Assembly: GCA_002347035.1 (NCBI GenBank)
Contig: DEAM01000022.1
Coordinates: 28,221-92,220 of the forward strand
Reading direction: 5' to 3'
Length of the DNA stretch: 64,000 nt
Source: Gemmatimonadales bacterium UBA2982
Lineage (GTDB): Bacteria > Gemmatimonadota > Gemmatimonadetes > Longimicrobiales > Gaopeijiaceae
The translations under genes and the position numbers were made by a program. Below the pieces are notes generated by a model that had not been told where the DNA came from, ran no database searches, and was given only the letters and a program-made list of their open reading frames with translations. How positions within the stretch are numbered: the stretch's first letter is position 1; each line of letters opens with the position of its first letter. Of the stretch, positions 35,804 through 43,990 are shown piece after piece.

Positions 35804-38641
35804 CTATGCAGAAGCAGATCCTTCCTCTAGAACCTGCGATAGGTAACGGCCAGTATGGCTCTTCGGCTCGGCAGCAATGGTCTCCGGCGGTCCCATGGCC
35901 ACGATAGAACCACCCTGACTACCGGCCCCCGGCCCGAGATCAATGACCCAGTCGGCAGCTCTTACAACGTCGAGGTTGTGCTCGATCACCAGAACTGTGT
36001 TTTCTGCCTCCACCAAACGGTTCAGTACACTCAAGAGCTCGCGGACATTATCGCCCGACAAACCAGTCGTAGGCTCATCTAGAATGTATAGGTTTCGACC
36101 CTTCTTCCCTGCCGTATTAGTTAGCTCACGCGCGATCTTAAGGCGTTGAGACTCGCCTCCTGATAGCGTCGGGGCAGGTTGCCCCAGTCGTAAGTAGCCT
36201 AGGCCTACCTGCTGAAGTTGCCAAAGGGCTCGGCCGAGCTTTCTCTCCCGGATAAAAAAGCGGATTGCCTCATCCACGGTCAGGTCCAAAACCTCGGAAA
36301 CGTTTCGGCCACTCACTTTCACGTCTAGAAGATCACGCCTGTATCGGGTGCCTCCACAGGCGTCACACGGCACCAAGACGTCAGCGAGAAAAATCATCTC
36401 GATCTCTAAGTGCCCAGCACCCTTGCACACCTTGCAGCGACCCCCGTCAACGTTGAAGCTGAAGTGTCCGGGACCAAAGCCACGCTCACGTGACAGAGGT
36501 TGCGATGCGAAAAGCTTACGTACTTCAGACCACGCCTTTATGTATGTGACCGGATTTGAGCGTGGCGTCCGTCCAATAGGAGACTGATCGACCAAGACGA
36601 CGTCATCAATATGAGCGAGGCCTTCCAGAGCTGTGTACCCACCGACTACTTCACCCAGGTGCTCTTTCGCACTTGTCTGGCCGCTCAATTCGTACTCCGC
36701 AGCGCGATAAAGAACATCGTGGACCAGCGTCGACTTCCCAGATCCTGAGACTCCCGTTACCACCGTTAGTGTCCCCAATGGGACCTCTACATCCACACCT
36801 GTGAGGTTGTGTTGCCGTGCACCACGAAGCGTAAGGCTTGGTCCGTTCACATCGCGCCGAGACTTGTGCTCTGGCGACTCCGATTTTCCAGACAGGTACA
36901 GACCCGTAGCGGTCTCCGCAGATTCTAGGCGATCTGGGGGGCCCTCGAAAACAACCTCGCCTCCGTGTTCACCAGCGGCTGGGCCAAGCTCTACGACATG
37001 ATCCGCTACACGAATAGCCTGCGTGTCATGCTCCACGACAACGACCGTGTTGCCCGCAGAACGTAGGCGGCCCAGCAGGTTTAGGAGTGCGCCTGTATCG
37101 AGCGGATGTAGCCCAATAGTCGGCTCGTCCAAAACATAGAGCGTGTCTACGAGAGAAGCTCCTAGTGAGTTCGCTAGGCTAATACGCTGGGCTTCCCCAC
37201 CGGACAATGTCCGAGTCTGACGGCTCAACGAAAGATACCCGAGCCCTACATCAACCAAAAAGCTGGTTCGTGATCGCAACTCGCGGAGCAGTGCCTTGGC
37301 AATCTTCTGTTCCATGGCCGTTAACTCAATCGTGGCAATCCATTCCTGCAATTCCTCTAGCGGCATATCCGCCACTTCTGAGATCGTACGATTGCCGACC
37401 CGTACCCATAAACCCTCAGGCCTGATCCGGGCCCCACCACAATCCCTACAAGTCTTTGGAGCCTGGTACTGTCTGAGGAAAACTCGGATGTACTGTTTGT
37501 AGCGTTTCTTCTCCCGTGAAATAAGGAAGGGGATGACTCCCTTAAAGCCCTTCGTCCCATAAATTACGGCTTCGCGAAAAGCTTTGGGGAGTGTCTCCCA
37601 CGGAGAGTACAGAGAAAGATTACTGTCCAGAACGAAGTCTCTCAGCTTCTTACGTTCGCGCCTGTACCGAGGCTTCTCCCACGGATCAACTGCCCCGTCC
37701 GAGATGGACCTATCAGACTTTGGGATTATGAGCTCAGGGTCATAGTCTAGTGTGGCCCCGAAACCGGTACAGAGTTTGCAAGTCCCGTAAGGATTATTGA
37801 ATGAGAACAGCTGGGGACGTGGATCTAGAAAGTCGACCCCGGTGTGCTCTGCACAGCGAAACCGCTCGGTAAAGAGCATACGGCCAGGAATACCCTCACC
37901 CATGTCAGCTACAACGACTACCGCCTCCCCCTCCCCTTCCACCAAGCACGTCCCCAATGAATCTGCAAGTCGTTCCTTCTCAGAATCCTTGACTTTCAAT
38001 CGGTCCACCACAACCAGGACCTCATCTGCTGCTGCCAAGTCCAGAACAGGATCCTGAAGATCTCTGCCCGTGACACCAGCAACGTCAACTGCAACACCAT
38101 CGACCAGAAGTCGCACAAAACCCATCGCGCGTAAATTTGATATGACAACGTCGTGTTCTACATGCTCATTAACCGGGAAAGGAAACGTGACTTGAACCCG
38201 TGCCCCATCCGCCAGAGAAAGCACCTTATCAACAGCAGAACTGACCGTATCCGGCTGAACATATCGGTCACATACGGGGCAATGCGTGCGTCCAACCCGC
38301 GACCACAGAAGGCGCAGGTAGTCGTAAACTTCGGTAGCTGTGCCGACAGTTGAACGGCTCGTCTTAACAGGGTTCTTTTGCTCGATGGCTACAGCTGGGG
38401 AGATGCCGTCAACCAAGTCCACATGCGGCTTCTCCATGCGATCCAGAAACTGTTTTGCATAAGTAGAAAGAGACTCGATATAACGGCGCTGACCCTCTGC
38501 GAAGAGGGTGTCGAGAGCCAACGAACTCTTGCCCGACCCGGATGGGCCTGTGATCACTGTCAGGCATCGTCGCGGCAGATCCAGGTCAATTCCCTTGAGG
38601 TTGTGTTGCCTGGCTCCGCGGATCCGAATCACATCTTCCAT
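35804..38641 (-). CDS. uvrA: Excinuclease ABC subunit A
   Basis: DNA damage-recognition ATPase of nucleotide excision repair, 945 residues, the standard length. Two ABC modules are visible: Walker A as GPSGSGKSSLA near the N-terminus and GVSGSGKSTLVHD in the second half; signatures LSGGEAQRISLA and LSGGESQRLKIA; Walker B as LYVLDEPTIGLH and LYILDEPTTGLS. Zinc-finger cysteine pairs occur as CPVCDRYV, CKLCTGFG and CKVCKGAGHLE with CDACGG. The divergent his leader region begins just beyond its start. Confidence 0.97.
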   Translation of the reverse strand: MEDVIRIRGARQHNLKGIDLDLPRRCLTVITGPSGSGKSSLALDTLFAEGQRRYIESLSTYAKQFLDRMEKPHVDLVDGISPAVAIEQKNPVKTSRSTVGTATEVYDYLRLLWSRVGRTHCPVCDRYVQPDTVSSAVDKVLSLADGARVQVTFPFPVNEHVEHDVVISNLRAMGFVRLLVDGVAVDVAGVTGRDLQDPVLDLAAADEVLVVVDRLKVKDSEKERLADSLGTCLVEGEGEAVVVVADMGEGIPGRMLFTERFRCAEHTGVDFLDPRPQLFSFNNPYGTCKLCTGFGATLDYDPELIIPKSDRSISDGAVDPWEKPRYRRERKKLRDFVLDSNLSLYSPWETLPKAFREAVIYGTKGFKGVIPFLISREKKRYKQYIRVFLRQYQAPKTCRDCGGARIRPEGLWVRVGNRTISEVADMPLEELQEWIATIELTAMEQKIAKALLRELRSRTSFLVDVGLGYLSLSRQTRTLSGGEAQRISLANSLGASLVDTLYVLDEPTIGLHPLDTGALLNLLGRLRSAGNTVVVVEHDTQAIRVADHVVELGPAAGEHGGEVVFEGPPDRLESAETATGLYLSGKSESPEHKSRRDVNGPSLTLRGARQHNLTGVDVEVPLGTLTVVTGVSGSGKSTLVHDVLYRAAEYELSGQTSAKEHLGEVVGGYTALEGLAHIDDVVLVDQSPIGRTPRSNPVTYIKAWSEVRKLFASQPLSRERGFGPGHFSFNVDGGRCKVCKGAGHLEIEMIFLADVLVPCDACGGTRYRRDLLDVKVSGRNVSEVLDLTVDEAIRFFIRERKLGRALWQLQQVGLGYLRLGQPAPTLSGGESQRLKIARELTNTAGKKGRNLYILDEPTTGLSGDNVRELLSVLNRLVEAENTVLVIEHNLDVVRAADWVIDLGPGAGSQGGSIVAMGPPETIAAEPKSHTGRYLSQVLEEGSASA

Positions 38642-38716
38642 ATCAGAATGATAAAGTCAACGTTTAGAGACAGGAGGCTTGACGCTTACACCAACCACAG
38701 ACAACTTGGGCGTCTT

Positions 38717-38794
38717 ATGAGCATAGTAATCTACATCCGGCATCATCATCATCACGCGGCCCACAAGGGTGGCGGGAAGGTTGTGCGCGTCTAG
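38717..38794 (+). CDS. hisL: Histidine operon leader peptide
   Basis: A 25-codon open frame, ATG at 38717 and TAG at 38792, lying between uvrA and hisG. After eight residues (MSIVIYIR) come five consecutive histidine codons (CAT x4, CAC; 38741-38755), two alanines, a sixth histidine (38762-38764) and a Lys/Gly/Val-rich end. A modest ribosome-binding site TTGGG is six bases upstream. A strong terminator begins 25 bases after the stop and hisG follows. This is the arrangement of classical his leader peptides, where ribosome stalling at histidine codons decides whether the terminator forms. Its sequence outside the histidines is unlike the enterobacterial HisL as I recall it. Confidence 0.85.
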   Translation: MSIVIYIRHHHHHAAHKGGGKVVRV

Positions 38795-38819
38795 GACGTA
38801 GATCCGAAACAAGCACCCA

Positions 38820-38854
38820 CCGCGGCCCGTCGAGACGGGCCGCGGTTTTTTTTT
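38820..38854 (+). terminator. Attenuator terminator in front of hisG
   Basis: The perfect 12-base arms CCGCGGCCCGTC (38820-38831) and GACGGGCCGCGG (38834-38845) are followed by nine T. The T run is only on the plus-strand side, so it does not serve uvrA, which starts on the other strand. No full gene precedes it, so it is best explained as the attenuator of the his operon. Confidence 0.9.
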
Positions 38855-38877
38855 CGACTGAAGTGAGGATGCATACA

Positions 38878-39753
38878 ATGAGTGACAGACCTATTCGAGT
38901 TGCGCTTCCTAATAAGGGTCGCCTCTCTGAGCGGGCGTTGGAACTCTTCGAGCTGGCAGGACTGCGTCCCGCCTTTGTGGCGGAGCGTGCCCTGGTGGCA
39001 TCGCTAGGTGAACGATTCCAGGCAATCTTTGTGAGAACTCAGGATATCCCAGAGTACCTAGCCGACGGTGCTGCTGAAATTGGGGTAACAGGAGCAGACC
39101 GGGTAGCAGAGAGCGGACGGGATGTTAGAGAGATCCTAGATCTCGGCTTCGGTGCGTGCCGGCTAGTCGTGGCTGCTCGTGAGGAGTCCGAGGTCGTTGA
39201 GACAAAACACCTGCCTCCGGGCACTAGAGTTGCGACTTCTTTCCCCCGCATCGCCGCCCAGTACTTCGAAGGCCTAGGCATACCAATAGAGATCACCCCA
39301 GTTAGCGGTGCCACCGAGATCGCACCCCACCTCGGAGTTGCTGACGTAATCGTCGACCTCACTTCAACCGGATCGACCCTTCGTGTCCACAGCCTTCGGG
39401 AGGTCAGCACGGTACTCGAGTCTACGGCTCGCTTGATTGCCAACCCTGCCGCGCTTGACGATCCAGAAATAGGTAGAGAAGTACAGAACCTCGCCACAGC
39501 ACTGGAGTCGGTATTGAGGGCAAAGGCCAAAAGATACCTCATGGCCAATGTGCCTCGCGATCGGTTAGAGGAAGTCCGGAAAGTGATCCCCGGGCTCTCG
39601 GGCCCCACGATCGTGGAAGTGCTAGATGGAGACTCCTGGGTAGCAGCTCATGCAGTTGTAGATGCTGATCTCGTGTACGAGACCATCTCTCAGCTCAAGG
39701 GGCTCGGAGCACAGGGAATACTGGTGACTAGGATAGAGAGGCTCACCCCATGA
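38878..39753 (+). CDS. hisG: ATP phosphoribosyltransferase (long form)
   Basis: First enzyme of histidine synthesis, joining ATP and PRPP. The protein has 291 residues with catalytic-domain features RVALPNKGRLSERALELFELAG, DIPEYLADGAAEIGVTGADRV and DLTSTGSTLR, and a C-terminal HisG_C domain (AKRYLMANVPRDRLEEVRKVIPGLSGPTI). It is thus the long, histidine-sensitive form that needs no HisZ partner. GAGG nine bases upstream selects the ATG at 38878 over ATG 38869 and GTG 38863. The gene follows the attenuator terminator by 23 bases and overlaps hisD as ATGA. Confidence 0.96.
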   Translation: MSDRPIRVALPNKGRLSERALELFELAGLRPAFVAERALVASLGERFQAIFVRTQDIPEYLADGAAEIGVTGADRVAESGRDVREILDLGFGACRLVVAAREESEVVETKHLPPGTRVATSFPRIAAQYFEGLGIPIEITPVSGATEIAPHLGVADVIVDLTSTGSTLRVHSLREVSTVLESTARLIANPAALDDPEIGREVQNLATALESVLRAKAKRYLMANVPRDRLEEVRKVIPGLSGPTIVEVLDGDSWVAAHAVVDADLVYETISQLKGLGAQGILVTRIERLTP

Positions 39754-41051
39754 CCGACCTCGAGCTATTCGCACGTGGCCGGCTCTCAGATGTTGGGGCT
39801 ACAGTTTTTGCGGCGTTAATGAATCGAACACCTTCAGATAATCCTGATTTGGTGGATTCTGTCGCCAGCATCCTAACTGAAGTGCGAAATCGCGGTGATC
39901 AGGCCCTTCTGAAAATGGCAGAGCGTTTTGATGAAGTCGTGCTAACAGAGCTAGAAGTGCCATCTGACGCGTGGGAAAAGGCTAACGATGCACTCGACCC
40001 ACTTGTCCGAAAAGCTCTACAGAGGGCAGCCCGTAACATCCGTGCCTTCCACGAAATCCAGGTCCCCAGCGATGTAAGCTTGGATGTGGAACCCGGTGTT
40101 AGAATCACGAGATCTTGGGCCCCACTCCGACGAATTGGTGTTTACGCTCCTGGGGGGCGAGCCGCCTACCCCAGCTCGGTCCTGATGGGCGTGGTTCCCG
40201 CAAAAGCCGCAGGAGTAGACGATGTTCTGGTGTGTTCGCCACCTGGGCCATCAGGTTACCCGCCAGATGAGGTGCTAGCAGCCTGTGCCGTGGCGGGAGC
40301 TGACCGCCTCTTTGCAATCGGGGGAGCTGGCGCCGTAGCAGCCCTGACTTATGGCACGCAAACTATTCCTCGTGTGGACGCCGTTTTCGGGCCTGGAAAC
40401 CATTGGGTCACGGAGGCCAAGAGACAGGTAGCTGGGCAAGTGGTTATTGATTCTCCGGCAGGCCCTTCTGAAGTCTTAGTGCTAGCGGACGAACAGAGCG
40501 ACTCGCGACTCGTAGCATACGAACTCATGGCACAGGCAGAACATGATCCCGACGCAGCCTGTGTGCTGGTGACGACATCAGCACGGCTGGCAGCGGACGT
40601 AGAAGTGGCTTTGCTCGATCAACTACAGGCCGCTCCGCGAGCCGAGATCTGCCTGCAGGCATTTCGCTCTGCCGGAGCAATTCTTACTGCTGATTCGCTA
40701 GAAGAGGCTATAGGCTTCACTCGTAGCTACGCACCAGAGCACTTGAGTGTTATGACCGCAAATGCAACGGCTGATGCAAAAAGCGTTGGGACCGCAGGTA
40801 CGATCTTCGTAGGTGCGGCAGCTTCCGTAGCATTCGGGGACTACCTGACAGGTGCGAATCATGTACTTCCGACAGCGGGGCGAGCCAAGAGTTTCTCAGG
40901 GCTTTCCACCCTTCACTATCTAAGGTCCTTTACTATCCAGGAGATTGAGGCAAACGGGGCCGATGCTATGGCAGATGACGTTGCCGTACTCGCCGAAGCC
41001 GAGGGACTCCAGGCACACGGCAAGGCAGCTTTAGCAAGGAGGCTCTTTTGA
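39750..41051 (+). CDS. hisD: Histidinol dehydrogenase
   Basis: Zinc enzyme that makes the last two oxidations from histidinol to histidine; 433 residues, the usual length. Signature stretches are GVYAPGGRAAYPSSVLMGVVPAKAAGV, AALTYGTQTIPRVDAVFGPGNHWVTEAKRQV, DSPAGPSEVLVLAD, AQAEHDPDA, YAPEHLSV (catalytic Glu-His) and GDYLTGANHVLPTAG. It overlaps both neighbours by 4 bases (ATGA at the start, TTGA at the end), inside the his operon. Confidence 0.97.
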   Translation: MTDLELFARGRLSDVGATVFAALMNRTPSDNPDLVDSVASILTEVRNRGDQALLKMAERFDEVVLTELEVPSDAWEKANDALDPLVRKALQRAARNIRAFHEIQVPSDVSLDVEPGVRITRSWAPLRRIGVYAPGGRAAYPSSVLMGVVPAKAAGVDDVLVCSPPGPSGYPPDEVLAACAVAGADRLFAIGGAGAVAALTYGTQTIPRVDAVFGPGNHWVTEAKRQVAGQVVIDSPAGPSEVLVLADEQSDSRLVAYELMAQAEHDPDAACVLVTTSARLAADVEVALLDQLQAAPRAEICLQAFRSAGAILTADSLEEAIGFTRSYAPEHLSVMTANATADAKSVGTAGTIFVGAAASVAFGDYLTGANHVLPTAGRAKSFSGLSTLHYLRSFTIQEIEANGADAMADDVAVLAEAEGLQAHGKAALARRLF

Positions 41052-42124
41052 CCCCCTTTCCGCGCTCGGACTATGCTGAGCTTGATCGGTACGACCCTGG
41101 CCGAACCTCTGTCGATGTCGATCTCAGCGATAACACAAACCTGTGGGGTCCCCACCCCCGTGCTCTAGCTCGGATACGGGCTGCTGATGGGGACGACTTG
41201 TCTCGATACCCAGAACTTTATGCGGACAAGCTCCGCAACGCAGTCGCAGATCGCTTCGGCATAAGGCCAGAGTGTGTGACGACGGGTGCCGGCTCAGATG
41301 ACGTTCTAGACTCCGCCTTTCGGGCGTCCTCGGAGCAAGGAGCAGTCGTAGCCTACCCAGCACCGACATTCTCCATGGCTTCTGAATTAGCTCTTATGAA
41401 TGGAATGCGGCCAAGGCCGATTGTGTGGTCCCACGCACTAGATACACCTGAGCTTCTTCTCGAAAACCAGCCATCACTCGTATACGTATGCCGACCGAAC
41501 AATCCGACTGGGGAGGCCGCTCCTGTTAAGTGGATCGATAAATTAGTCGGTCTATGTGAGGATTCGGGCACCTTAGTCCTCATCGACGAAGCGTACGCGG
41601 ACTTCGCTGGAGCTTCACTGATCTCCACAGCTGTGGAGGTTCCCAACCTGTTGGTAACCCGAACAACCTCAAAAGCATACGGTCTGGCAGGACTGCGGTG
41701 CGGCTACGGTGTTGCCAGACCTGATGTCATCCTAGAAGTCGACAAATCACGGGGTCCATACAAGGTTGCAACGTTAGCCGCTGACGCAGCAGCAGCAGCA
41801 ATCCAGGACGCTGATGGATGGATGGCACGAAGCATCGACGAATGTCTTAACAATCGTCATAGGCTACACGAAGAGCTCCAAAAACGGGAACTCGATCCCT
41901 TGGAGTCCCAGGCAAACTTCATCCTATTTAGGGCACCTTCTGGATCGGCAACCGATGATGCCAGGGCGCTACGCAATCAAGGGGTGCAGCTCCGGCCTTT
42001 TAAGAAGATCCCCAGCCTTGGTGATAGCCTGCGGGTAACAATCGGGCCTTGGCCGCTTCTCGAGCGATTCTTGTACGTCCTGGACAGTCATCTCTCCGCC
42101 CTAAATGGAATGGACTCATCATGA
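41048..42124 (+). CDS. hisC: Histidinol-phosphate aminotransferase
   Basis: PLP-dependent class I/II aminotransferase of 358 residues acting on imidazole acetol phosphate. The PLP lysine is Lys209 in TTSKAYGLAGLRCGYG. Other features are LSDNTNLWGPHP near the start, YVCRPNNPTGEAAP and LIDEAYADF. The start is a TTG that overlaps the hisD stop as TTGA, which is unusual but well supported by phase and family N-terminus. It is placed third in the operon, before hisH. Confidence 0.94.
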   Translation: MTPFPRSDYAELDRYDPGRTSVDVDLSDNTNLWGPHPRALARIRAADGDDLSRYPELYADKLRNAVADRFGIRPECVTTGAGSDDVLDSAFRASSEQGAVVAYPAPTFSMASELALMNGMRPRPIVWSHALDTPELLLENQPSLVYVCRPNNPTGEAAPVKWIDKLVGLCEDSGTLVLIDEAYADFAGASLISTAVEVPNLLVTRTTSKAYGLAGLRCGYGVARPDVILEVDKSRGPYKVATLAADAAAAAIQDADGWMARSIDECLNNRHRLHEELQKRELDPLESQANFILFRAPSGSATDDARALRNQGVQLRPFKKIPSLGDSLRVTIGPWPLLERFLYVLDSHLSALNGMDSS

Positions 42125-42723
42125 GGCTAGCATTGCTTGATTACGGGGCAGGCAACCTCCACTCACTCGGCAAGGCACTCGAAGGTGCAGGAGCAGAGGT
42201 TGTTATCACCTCAGACTGGTCTAAAGCTCTTTCTCTGAGCGCATTGATACTCCCAGGTGTCGGTGCTTTTGGGGCCGCCGCCGCCGCGCTTCCACAGGAC
42301 CGTGCGCCGATTCGCGAGGCACTTCAAGGAGGATTTCCTTGTCTCGGTATATGCCTCGGCATGCAGTTGTTCTTCGAAAACTCTGAAGAATCCGAGGGAG
42401 ACGGCATTAGCCTTGTACCTGGCAGCGTCGAGCTTCTGGACGCTCCTGTCGTTCCTCAGATGGGCTGGAACGACGTGGAAATTGACGATGATCCGATCTT
42501 TGAAGGTGTCGGTCCACTAATCGGCTATTATGCGAACTCCTACATTTGTGTGCCCGACAAAGAAGCTGACACAATTGCGTGGTCTGAGTATGACAATCGA
42601 CGGTTCGCCGCAGCCGTGCGTCGAGAGAACACTTGGGGCATGCAGTTCCATCCAGAAAAAAGCTCGGCACCAGGACGCCGGATCATCGCAAACTTTGTTG
42701 CAGCGGTGAGAGGAATGTCATGA
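42121..42723 (+). CDS. hisH: Imidazole glycerol phosphate synthase, glutaminase subunit
   Basis: Class I glutamine amidotransferase of 200 residues that supplies ammonia to HisF. It has LLDYGAGNLHSLGKAL at the N-terminus, the nucleophile Cys78 in CLGICLGMQLFFENSEES, and the His/Glu pair in MQFHPEKS near the C-terminus. ATGA overlaps with hisC before and hisA after fix both ends. Confidence 0.96.
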   Translation: MRLALLDYGAGNLHSLGKALEGAGAEVVITSDWSKALSLSALILPGVGAFGAAAAALPQDRAPIREALQGGFPCLGICLGMQLFFENSEESEGDGISLVPGSVELLDAPVVPQMGWNDVEIDDDPIFEGVGPLIGYYANSYICVPDKEADTIAWSEYDNRRFAAAVRRENTWGMQFHPEKSSAPGRRIIANFVAAVRGMS

Positions 42724-43454
42724 TTGCCGCACCCGCAGTTGACTTGAAGGAGGGACGTTGTGTGCAGCTTATAGGAGGCCAACCCAACGAGGTTGCGGTC
42801 TCGCTACCCGACCCGGTATTTCAAGCTGAACAGTGGTTCCAGTGCGGTTTCGCAACACTTCACGTGGTAGATCTCGACGCTGCACTTGGTACTGGTGACA
42901 ATCTCAATGCGATCCGAAAGGTCGTGCAAACCACTGAAGCCACGACTCAAGTCGGCGGCGGGATCAGAGATGATGCCAAGGCTTCGGCGCTACTAGAGAT
43001 TGGGGTCGACCGCATCGTCGTGGGGACTCGAGCTCTCGATGACCCCGATTGGCTAGCCACTCTAACCCGGACGCACCCAGGACAGATAGTGGTCGCGGTC
43101 GACACAAGGGATGGCAAAATTCTCAGAAAAGGCTGGACAGAGGAGACGACCCTCGAGGTTGCTAGCTACCTTCCTAGTTTAGAGTCCCTTCCACTTGCCG
43201 GAATACTATCTACTAACGTCGGACGGGAGGGCCGCTTAGGTGGCATCGATCGAAGTGAATGTTCTGAAGTCGTAGCCTTGAGTCCTCACCCGATATGGGT
43301 TTCAGGAGGCATCACCACGACTGATGAATTGGCCTATTTAGAGGAAATTGGTGCTGCAGGAGTGGTACTTGGTATGGCTCTCTATACTGAGACCTTGAAC
43401 GTTCACGACGTCGCAACCAAGTGGGGCGGCGCAAACACAGCCAGAGACCCATGA
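42720..43454 (+). CDS. hisA: Phosphoribosylformimino-5-aminoimidazole carboxamide ribotide isomerase
   Basis: TIM-barrel isomerase (ProFAR isomerase) of 244 residues. The first catalytic aspartate is in APAVDLKEGRCVQL, the second in VAVDTRDGK, and phosphate-binding GGGIRDD and SGGITT loops are present. LHVVDLDAALGTGDN is characteristic of HisA as opposed to HisF. The ATG overlaps the hisH stop and its own stop overlaps hisB. Confidence 0.95.
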   Translation: MIAAPAVDLKEGRCVQLIGGQPNEVAVSLPDPVFQAEQWFQCGFATLHVVDLDAALGTGDNLNAIRKVVQTTEATTQVGGGIRDDAKASALLEIGVDRIVVGTRALDDPDWLATLTRTHPGQIVVAVDTRDGKILRKGWTEETTLEVASYLPSLESLPLAGILSTNVGREGRLGGIDRSECSEVVALSPHPIWVSGGITTTDELAYLEEIGAAGVVLGMALYTETLNVHDVATKWGGANTARDP

Positions 43455-43990
43455 GCAAGCTAAAACGCGAAACGAAGGAGACGCAGATCGTAGCCGAAGT
43501 CCGAATCGGCACGGGATTATCGAACGTCGACATCGACGACCGCTTTCTCGCCCATATGGTTGAGACCTTAGCGCGCTACGCTGGCCTCGACATTAATCTC
43601 AAGGCTAAGGGTGACCTTCGGCACCATCTTGTCGAGGACGTCGCGATCACCCTAGGTCTCGCGCTAAGAGATGAAGTGCTTGACCAAGCGAACCGCTACG
43701 GATGGGCCCAAGTGCCAATGGACGAAGCACTGGTAGAAGCCGCGGTAGACATAGGTGGGCGCCCTTACTACGTCGGCCAACTTCCATCAAAGCTCTACGC
43801 GCACTTCCTACACTCCTTTGCCACGAACCTGGAGGCGACACTCCACGTGCGGGTACTTCGGGGCCAGGATCGGCATCACGTCGTGGAAGCAGCTATCAAG
43901 GCAACAGGACTCGCGCTCAGAGAAGCAATTAAGGAGGGTGACGCAGTCTTCAGCACCAAGGGATCCGTTCAGATTGAGCGCCTAGACTGA
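43451..43990 (+). CDS. hisB: Imidazoleglycerol-phosphate dehydratase (divergent, single-domain)
   Basis: Dehydratase of the sixth pathway step, 179 residues, without a histidinol-phosphatase domain. Recognisable are RETKET (6-11), the two HHxxE metal sites RHHLVED (57-63) and DRHHVVEA (140-147), PMDEAL (89-94), GGRP and HSFATNLEATLHV. It departs from the family where FFDHM is FLAHM (residues 32-36) and where the VDDHHTVED loop is shortened to LRHHLVED. The metal-binding histidines and glutamates are kept, so activity is likely. A separate histidinol-phosphate phosphatase must be elsewhere. The stop shares one base with the hisF ATG (TGATG). Confidence 0.9.
   Translation: MSKLKRETKETQIVAEVRIGTGLSNVDIDDRFLAHMVETLARYAGLDINLKAKGDLRHHLVEDVAITLGLALRDEVLDQANRYGWAQVPMDEALVEAAVDIGGRPYYVGQLPSKLYAHFLHSFATNLEATLHVRVLRGQDRHHVVEAAIKATGLALREAIKEGDAVFSTKGSVQIERLD

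Larger units (their letters stand above)
38717..38854 (+). promoter_or_regulatory. his operon transcription attenuator
   Basis: Leader frame plus terminator in front of hisG. CGCGGCCC occurs at 38755-38762, right at the last histidine codon of the run, and again in the terminator 5' arm at 38821-38828; the first copy could therefore pair with the terminator 3' arm, or with the partly self-complementary CCGCGG, to form an alternative structure. GGGTG (38767-38771) can also pair with CACCC (38814-38818) just before the terminator. These alternatives fit attenuation, but which pairing is the antiterminator is not settled. No clear promoter boxes were found. Confidence 0.75.

Noticed and set aside
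38679..38720. AGGAGG followed by a TTG-started 13-codon frame that would end in an ATGA overlap with the his leader.
   Set aside because: Only one base separates the AGGAGG from the TTG, too little for initiation; the composition gives no regulatory clue.
38741..38755. Five His codons could be a cloning-tag contaminant.
   Set aside because: The flanks run without a break from the uvrA start into the terminator and hisG, a further His codon follows, and the codon run is embedded in ordinary local sequence.
38378..38794. A 138-codon plus-strand frame opposite the start of uvrA whose end contains the His run.
   Set aside because: Most of it is antisense to uvrA and has no protein-like family; only its last 25 codons, with their own ATG, make sense as a leader peptide.
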